DNA of 64,000 bases from Streptomyces sp. NBS 14/10 (GTDB lineage Bacteria; Actinomycetota; Actinomycetes; Streptomycetales; Streptomycetaceae): NCBI RefSeq assembly GCF_002224125.1, contig NZ_NCSM01000022.1:186001-250000 (forward strand), read 5' to 3'. Numbering within the stretch: the first letter of the stretch is position 1; every line of letters starts with the position of its first letter. Below are positions 61,301 to 64,000 of this stretch, piece by piece. The position numbers and the translations under genes are program-made. The notes beneath the pieces are model-generated. The model saw only the letters and a list, made by a program, of their open reading frames with translations, ran no database searches and was not told the DNA's origin.

Positions 61301-63205
61301 CGCCCGGGTGTGCACCAGGCGCAGCGCGTCGGGGAGTTCCCACACACCGGCCGCGAGGGCGGCCGCGTACTCGCCGATGCTGTTGCCCATCACGGCGCTC
61401 GGCCGGATGTCCCAGCCGTCCAGGGTGCGGGTGAGGGCGTGTCCGAGGGCGAAGAGACCGAGCTGCTGGTGGACGGGGTCGTGGTACCACTCCGCCGGTG
61501 TCCGTGGGCTCAGCAGGGGCGACAGATCCGTATCGGCCTCCTGCCGGGCCCAGTCGCGTACCTCGTCGAAGGCCCCGGCGAACGCGGGCAGCACGGCGTA
61601 CGCCCCGGCGGCGGCTCCGCCCGGGCGCAGGGTGCCCTGCCCGGGGTAGAGGAAGGCGACCCCGGTCGGCTCGGGTGTCGCCTGGCCGTCCGGCAGATCC
61701 GGCAGGGGCTCCCCGAGCGCTTCGGCGGCCCGCGCCACATCGCGGGCGACGACGGTGGCGCGGTGTACGTACCGGCGCCGGCCGTCGGCGAGGGTGCGCG
61801 CCACCTCGTCCAGCCGCGGCGCCGGGTCGTCCCGCAGCCGCTGGGCCAGCTCGCTCCGGGCGGTGCGCAACGCCTCGGGCGAAGCGGCGGACACCGTGAG
61901 CAGGCGTGGCCCGCGTGCGCCCGCGCGGGTGGCGGGCGGTGTCGGGGCGGCCTCCAGGACGGCGTGCGCGTTGGTCCCGCCGACGCCGAAGGAGCTGACG
62001 CCGGCGAGCGCCGGCCGGCCCTCGGGCCACGGGCCGTGGCGGTCGGCGACGGTGAACGGTGTGGTTTCGAGCTTCATCAGCGGGTTGGGCCGCCGGAAGT
62101 GCGCGGTCGGCACCAGCTCCCGGTGCCGGAGCAGCAGCGCCGTCTTGATCAGGCCGCTGACGCCGGAGGCCGAGCCGGTGTGCCCGATATTGCCCTTGAC
62201 CGCGCCCAGGACACAGGTCCCCACGGTGTCCGTGGTGGTACGGAACGCGGCGGTGAGCGCGGCCACTTCGACCGGGTCGCCCAGCCGGGTGGCGGTGCCG
62301 TGTGCCTCGAGGTGGCCGATGTCCGCCGGGTCGGCATCGGCCCGGCCCAGGGCCGCCAGGATGACATCGCGCTGCCCGCCCGGCGAGGGCGCGGTGAACC
62401 CGGCCTTGTCTCCCCCGTCGTTGTTGATGGCCGTGCCCCGGATGACGGCCACCACCTGGTCGCCGTCGCGCAGCGCGTCCTCCAGCCGGCGCAGCACCAC
62501 CACGCCCGCGCCCGAGCTGGAGACGGTGCCCGCGGCGGCGGCGTCGAACGGGCGGCAGTATCCGTCGGGCGACAGGATGCCGCCCTCCTCGTACACATAG
62601 CCCGTCACCTGCGGGAAGAAGAGCCCCACGCCCCCGGCCAGCGCGGCGTCGCACTCGTATCCGAGCAGGCTCTGCACCGCCTGGTGCACCGCGACCAGCG
62701 AGGTGGAGCAGGCGGTCTGCACCGTCAGCGCGGGGCCGGTGAGCCGGAGTTTGTACGCGGCCCGGGTCGCCAGGAAGTCCTTGTCGCGGCCGAGGGTCTG
62801 GCTGACGAGCTCTTCCTGCGAGGCGCCCAGGGGCACGGCGTCGCATCCGGCGAACACCCCGATCGGGCCCGGGAAGCGGTGCGGGTCGATGGCCGCGTCG
62901 TCCAGGGCGGTACTGGCACACTCCAGGAACACCCGCTGCTGTGGGTCGATGCCACGGGCCTCGCCGAGGCTGTAGCCGAAGTACGACCAGTCGAACCGGT
63001 CGGCTCCGGCCACCACTCCGCGCGCGGCCACGAAGTCCGGCCGCTCCGCGAGCCGTCGGTCGACACCCGCGGCGGCGAGCTGGTCCGGGGTGAAGCGGGA
63101 GACGGTGTCCCGGCCGGCCACCAGGTTGTCCCAGAACGCGCGGACGTCCCCGGCGCCCGGCAGTCGGCAGGCCATGCCGACGATGGCCACGGCGTCCTCA
63201 TGCAT
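58319..63205 (-). CDS. Type I PKS module: KS-AT-C-methyltransferase-ACP-thioesterase
   Basis: Protein of 1628 residues by the chosen start. KS: Cys166 in QTACSTS, His302 in EAHGTAT, His342 in KGNIGH, so complete. AT: residues about 515-800, with GNSIGEY (607-613) where GHSxG is usual, and RAFHS (710-714), the malonyl-type motif with Arg in place of the first His. C-methyltransferase: SAM motif LEVGGGSGEL (1099-1108) and the family's GLAPGWW. ACP: LGGDSL with Ser1328. TE: GWSVGG with Ser1470 and GKHWTML with His1601. No KR, DH or ER is present, so the beta-keto group stays. ATG at 63205 overlaps the NRPS stop by 8 bp; GGGGGATGAG lies upstream. A terminal module that should add one malonyl unit, methylate it and release the product. 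Confidence 0.93.
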   Translation of the reverse strand: MHEDAVAIVGMACRLPGAGDVRAFWDNLVAGRDTVSRFTPDQLAAAGVDRRLAERPDFVAARGVVAGADRFDWSYFGYSLGEARGIDPQQRVFLECASTALDDAAIDPHRFPGPIGVFAGCDAVPLGASQEELVSQTLGRDKDFLATRAAYKLRLTGPALTVQTACSTSLVAVHQAVQSLLGYECDAALAGGVGLFFPQVTGYVYEEGGILSPDGYCRPFDAAAAGTVSSSGAGVVVLRRLEDALRDGDQVVAVIRGTAINNDGGDKAGFTAPSPGGQRDVILAALGRADADPADIGHLEAHGTATRLGDPVEVAALTAAFRTTTDTVGTCVLGAVKGNIGHTGSASGVSGLIKTALLLRHRELVPTAHFRRPNPLMKLETTPFTVADRHGPWPEGRPALAGVSSFGVGGTNAHAVLEAAPTPPATRAGARGPRLLTVSAASPEALRTARSELAQRLRDDPAPRLDEVARTLADGRRRYVHRATVVARDVARAAEALGEPLPDLPDGQATPEPTGVAFLYPGQGTLRPGGAAAGAYAVLPAFAGAFDEVRDWARQEADTDLSPLLSPRTPAEWYHDPVHQQLGLFALGHALTRTLDGWDIRPSAVMGNSIGEYAAALAAGVWELPDALRLVHTRALATRDTAPGRMLAVELVRDGAREAVTQALTQLPEPRPAVAVDGHDRLILSGPPEAVQRLAELLDGWPIRLLETRRAFHSPQMAPAAAALRARVARLAAKAPRTPLVSNVTGGWATPEEMASADYWAAQLTDTVRLRQGLDTLLSGGAEVFVELGPGASMSRAVRDHPRHTARHLTVPLLDGATDDAEARVLEAVGRLWEAGLSVEVGQFAGGSRQRCSLPPHPLDSRPCGTGTGIDQPASEVVRAPAVSGPAPRLPYVAKAHVATARRLAEGLRDPSAADRPTLSERPDLVHRLDTYTAALATRLGLRIGRLAPGDAVGEAELTDRLAGDGKLTGPARLMVRAMTEHGFLKAEPTNTAPGGRHLQVPDDIEERLRSALDPAGLDEMRGLRRMLDHCADAYPQVLAGDREPVSVLYPDGDDTFLRACLMDNTVDVADAGPCLDQLAAAVATSRGPSGADRPLRVLEVGGGSGELTWRVLESWPAHPQDLYTFTDISGLAVRRARERAAELGQSQFRCARLDLGQDLGAQGFPSGGFDIVLAYNALHVVPDVPATLHRLRWLLAAGGWLGAVEVTRVALWTHFMWGLAPGWWDFEDDLRTDSVHLPAHGWRQALDDAGFSDVAVAQRPSADHAVLLASVDEAMADEALVVGQDPRVASDAQIPVTEVGLAPIWNRLLGTASAHDEDDFFALGGDSLMAVRLRGRVHEELGITVPLAEFLEQPTFGRLTALARDARAVGETGDTRPQRTPAGPRELVRFQEGGHGTPLFLAAPAAGSALCYREFARAVGGDRPVYGIDAPGLLGGVRTPDRVEELAAHHIRVLRAVRPHGPYAVGGWSVGGLVAHEMAAQLERAGERVELLLFLDGFAPDSGGRPLGSAPQHLAAGLWHQALVALQIGPAGRTVRSVPGASRVFRAYLRAMLGYRPRPVACRTVLFKAGLTHRTEARLNTWLSALHPGGLTVLPCSGKHWTMLTEPHASALAHQVRRALDGPGAPC

Positions 63206-64000
63206 TGGTCTCATCCCCCTTCCGGCCGGTCGTCGGGCGTCGGTCGCGCTGCCTGGCCCGGCGGCCCTTCCGCGCCCGCTCCCGGAAGTCCTCCGCCGCG
63301 GACGCCGCGTGTTCACGCTCGCGCTCGTCAGGCCCGTCGATCGCCCGGGCCATGGCGTGGACCGTGGCGTGTTCGAAGAGCCGCTGGACGGGCAACTCGA
63401 TGCCGAAGGCGCCCTCCAGGCGGCGTTGCAGGGTGGCCAGGCGCAGCGAGTCGCCGCCGAGGTCGAAGAAGTTGTCGTGGACTCCGACGGTGTCCACGCC
63501 CAGCACCTCGCGCCACAGGGCCGCGATACGCCGCTCCCGGTCGCCCTGGGGCGCCACGGCCGGGGCCGCGCCCACCAGATCCGCGCGCCCGGGCCGGGGC
63601 AGGGCCGCGTGGTCGACCTTGCCGTGCGGGGTGAGCGGCAACTCGTCGAGCCACACCAGGGCGTCCGGGACCAGTGGCGGCGGCAGCGTCTCGCGCAGCG
63701 CCGCGAGTACGGCCTGGGTCGCTGCTGCGGTTGCGGCTGTGGTTGCGGCTGTGTTCGCGGGGTCGGCGCTGGGCACCGCGTACGCCACCAGGCGCGCGGA
63801 CGCGGCCTCGAAGGCGCGTACGGCGGCCTGGGCGACCAGCGGATGCGCGGACAGCCGGGCCTCGATCTCCTCCGGCTCGATACGGTGTCCGCGCACCTTG
63901 AGCTGACGGTCCGCCCGGCCGATGAACTCCAGTGTTCCGTCGGGCAGCCAGCGCCCCAGGTCCCCGGTGCGGTAGACGGGCCCGGGCACGCCCTCGGGAC
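63198..64000 (-). CDS. Nonribosomal peptide synthetase, C-terminal part (partial)
   Basis: Only the end of the protein is in the window; the frame is open to the right edge. Visible are the last adenylation-domain motifs (VYRTGDLGRWLPDG, GRADRQLKVRGHRIEPEEIE, LPLTPHGKVDHAALP), then a peptidyl carrier protein with NFFDLGGDSLRLATLQRR (Ser is the phosphopantetheine site), then a basic tail RERARKGRRARQRDRR that probably docks onto the following KS. So the A domain before the carrier loads the aminoacyl group taken by the PKS. The A-domain specificity residues lie beyond the edge. Confidence 0.93.
   Translation of the reverse strand, partial: PEGVPGPVYRTGDLGRWLPDGTLEFIGRADRQLKVRGHRIEPEEIEARLSAHPLVAQAAVRAFEAASARLVAYAVPSADPANTAATTAATAAATQAVLAALRETLPPPLVPDALVWLDELPLTPHGKVDHAALPRPGRADLVGAAPAVAPQGDRERRIAALWREVLGVDTVGVHDNFFDLGGDSLRLATLQRRLEGAFGIELPVQRLFEHATVHAMARAIDGPDEREREHAASAAEDFRERARKGRRARQRDRRPTTGRKGDETNA

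Noticed and set aside
60212..63634. Plus-strand frame of 1140 codons opposite the PKS gene
   Set aside because: The PKS frame has complete catalytic motifs in every domain; the opposite frame is low-complexity.

Overview
The window is high-GC actinobacterial DNA, most probably from a Streptomyces chromosome. The gene families point there: two F420-dependent oxidoreductase families, an SPW-repeat membrane protein, snapalysin, several secreted or cytoplasmic glycan-degrading enzymes with LacI/ROK regulators, and a modular NRPS-PKS line. I support 49 protein genes, one of them cut by the right edge. I see no tRNA, rRNA, insertion sequence, phage gene or CRISPR array. Most long ORFs on the opposite strand of these genes are shadows caused by third-position GC bias.

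Layout. 0-3.2 kb: RidA protein, LysR regulator, HpcH/HpaI aldolase and DeoR regulator. 3.2-12.4 kb: a rhamnoside-use operon on the minus strand (MFS transporter, GH106-like and GH78 alpha-L-rhamnosidases, both without signal peptides) with a divergent LacI regulator. 12.4-20.3 kb: mixed genes (snapalysin, RecQ, HtpG, tandem Lrp regulator, acetyl xylan esterase, SDR), with strong hairpins in three of the convergent gaps. 20.3-23.7 kb: a plus-strand group of SPW protein, a 51-residue repeat protein, an LLM-class and a PPOX-class F420 enzyme, and an HdeD-like membrane protein. 23.7-27.3 kb: LacI regulator, secreted pectate lyase, SpoIIE-type phosphatase. 27.3-33.1 kb: a complete peptide-type ABC importer operon led by a DUF1684 gene, with a near-consensus promoter. 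33.3-40.8 kb: ROK regulator, then a CUT2-type sugar importer with an oxidoreductase and a sugar isomerase. 40.9-47.0 kb: orphan response regulator, PHB-depolymerase-like esterase, PucR regulator, HSL-type esterase, HEAT-repeat protein. 47.0-55.9 kb: a galactan-use locus (CUT1 importer, GH42 beta-galactosidase, secreted GH30 enzyme with lectin domain) under a divergent LacI regulator with two matching palindromic operators. 56.0-64.0 kb: a membrane Ser/Thr kinase with WD40 repeats, then the end of an NRPS-PKS assembly line running in from the right.

Together the sugar loci look like a plant cell-wall programme: rhamnosides, pectate, beta-galactan and acetylated glycans each have hydrolases, and three of the loci have their own transporter and regulator. 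The most interesting edge is the right one. An A-PCP end is followed by a single KS-AT-C-methyltransferase-ACP-TE protein with no ketoreductase. This predicts release of an alpha-methylated beta-keto product on an aminoacyl chain, the arrangement known from epoxyketone proteasome inhibitor pathways. The rest of that cluster lies outside the window, so the product is undecided.
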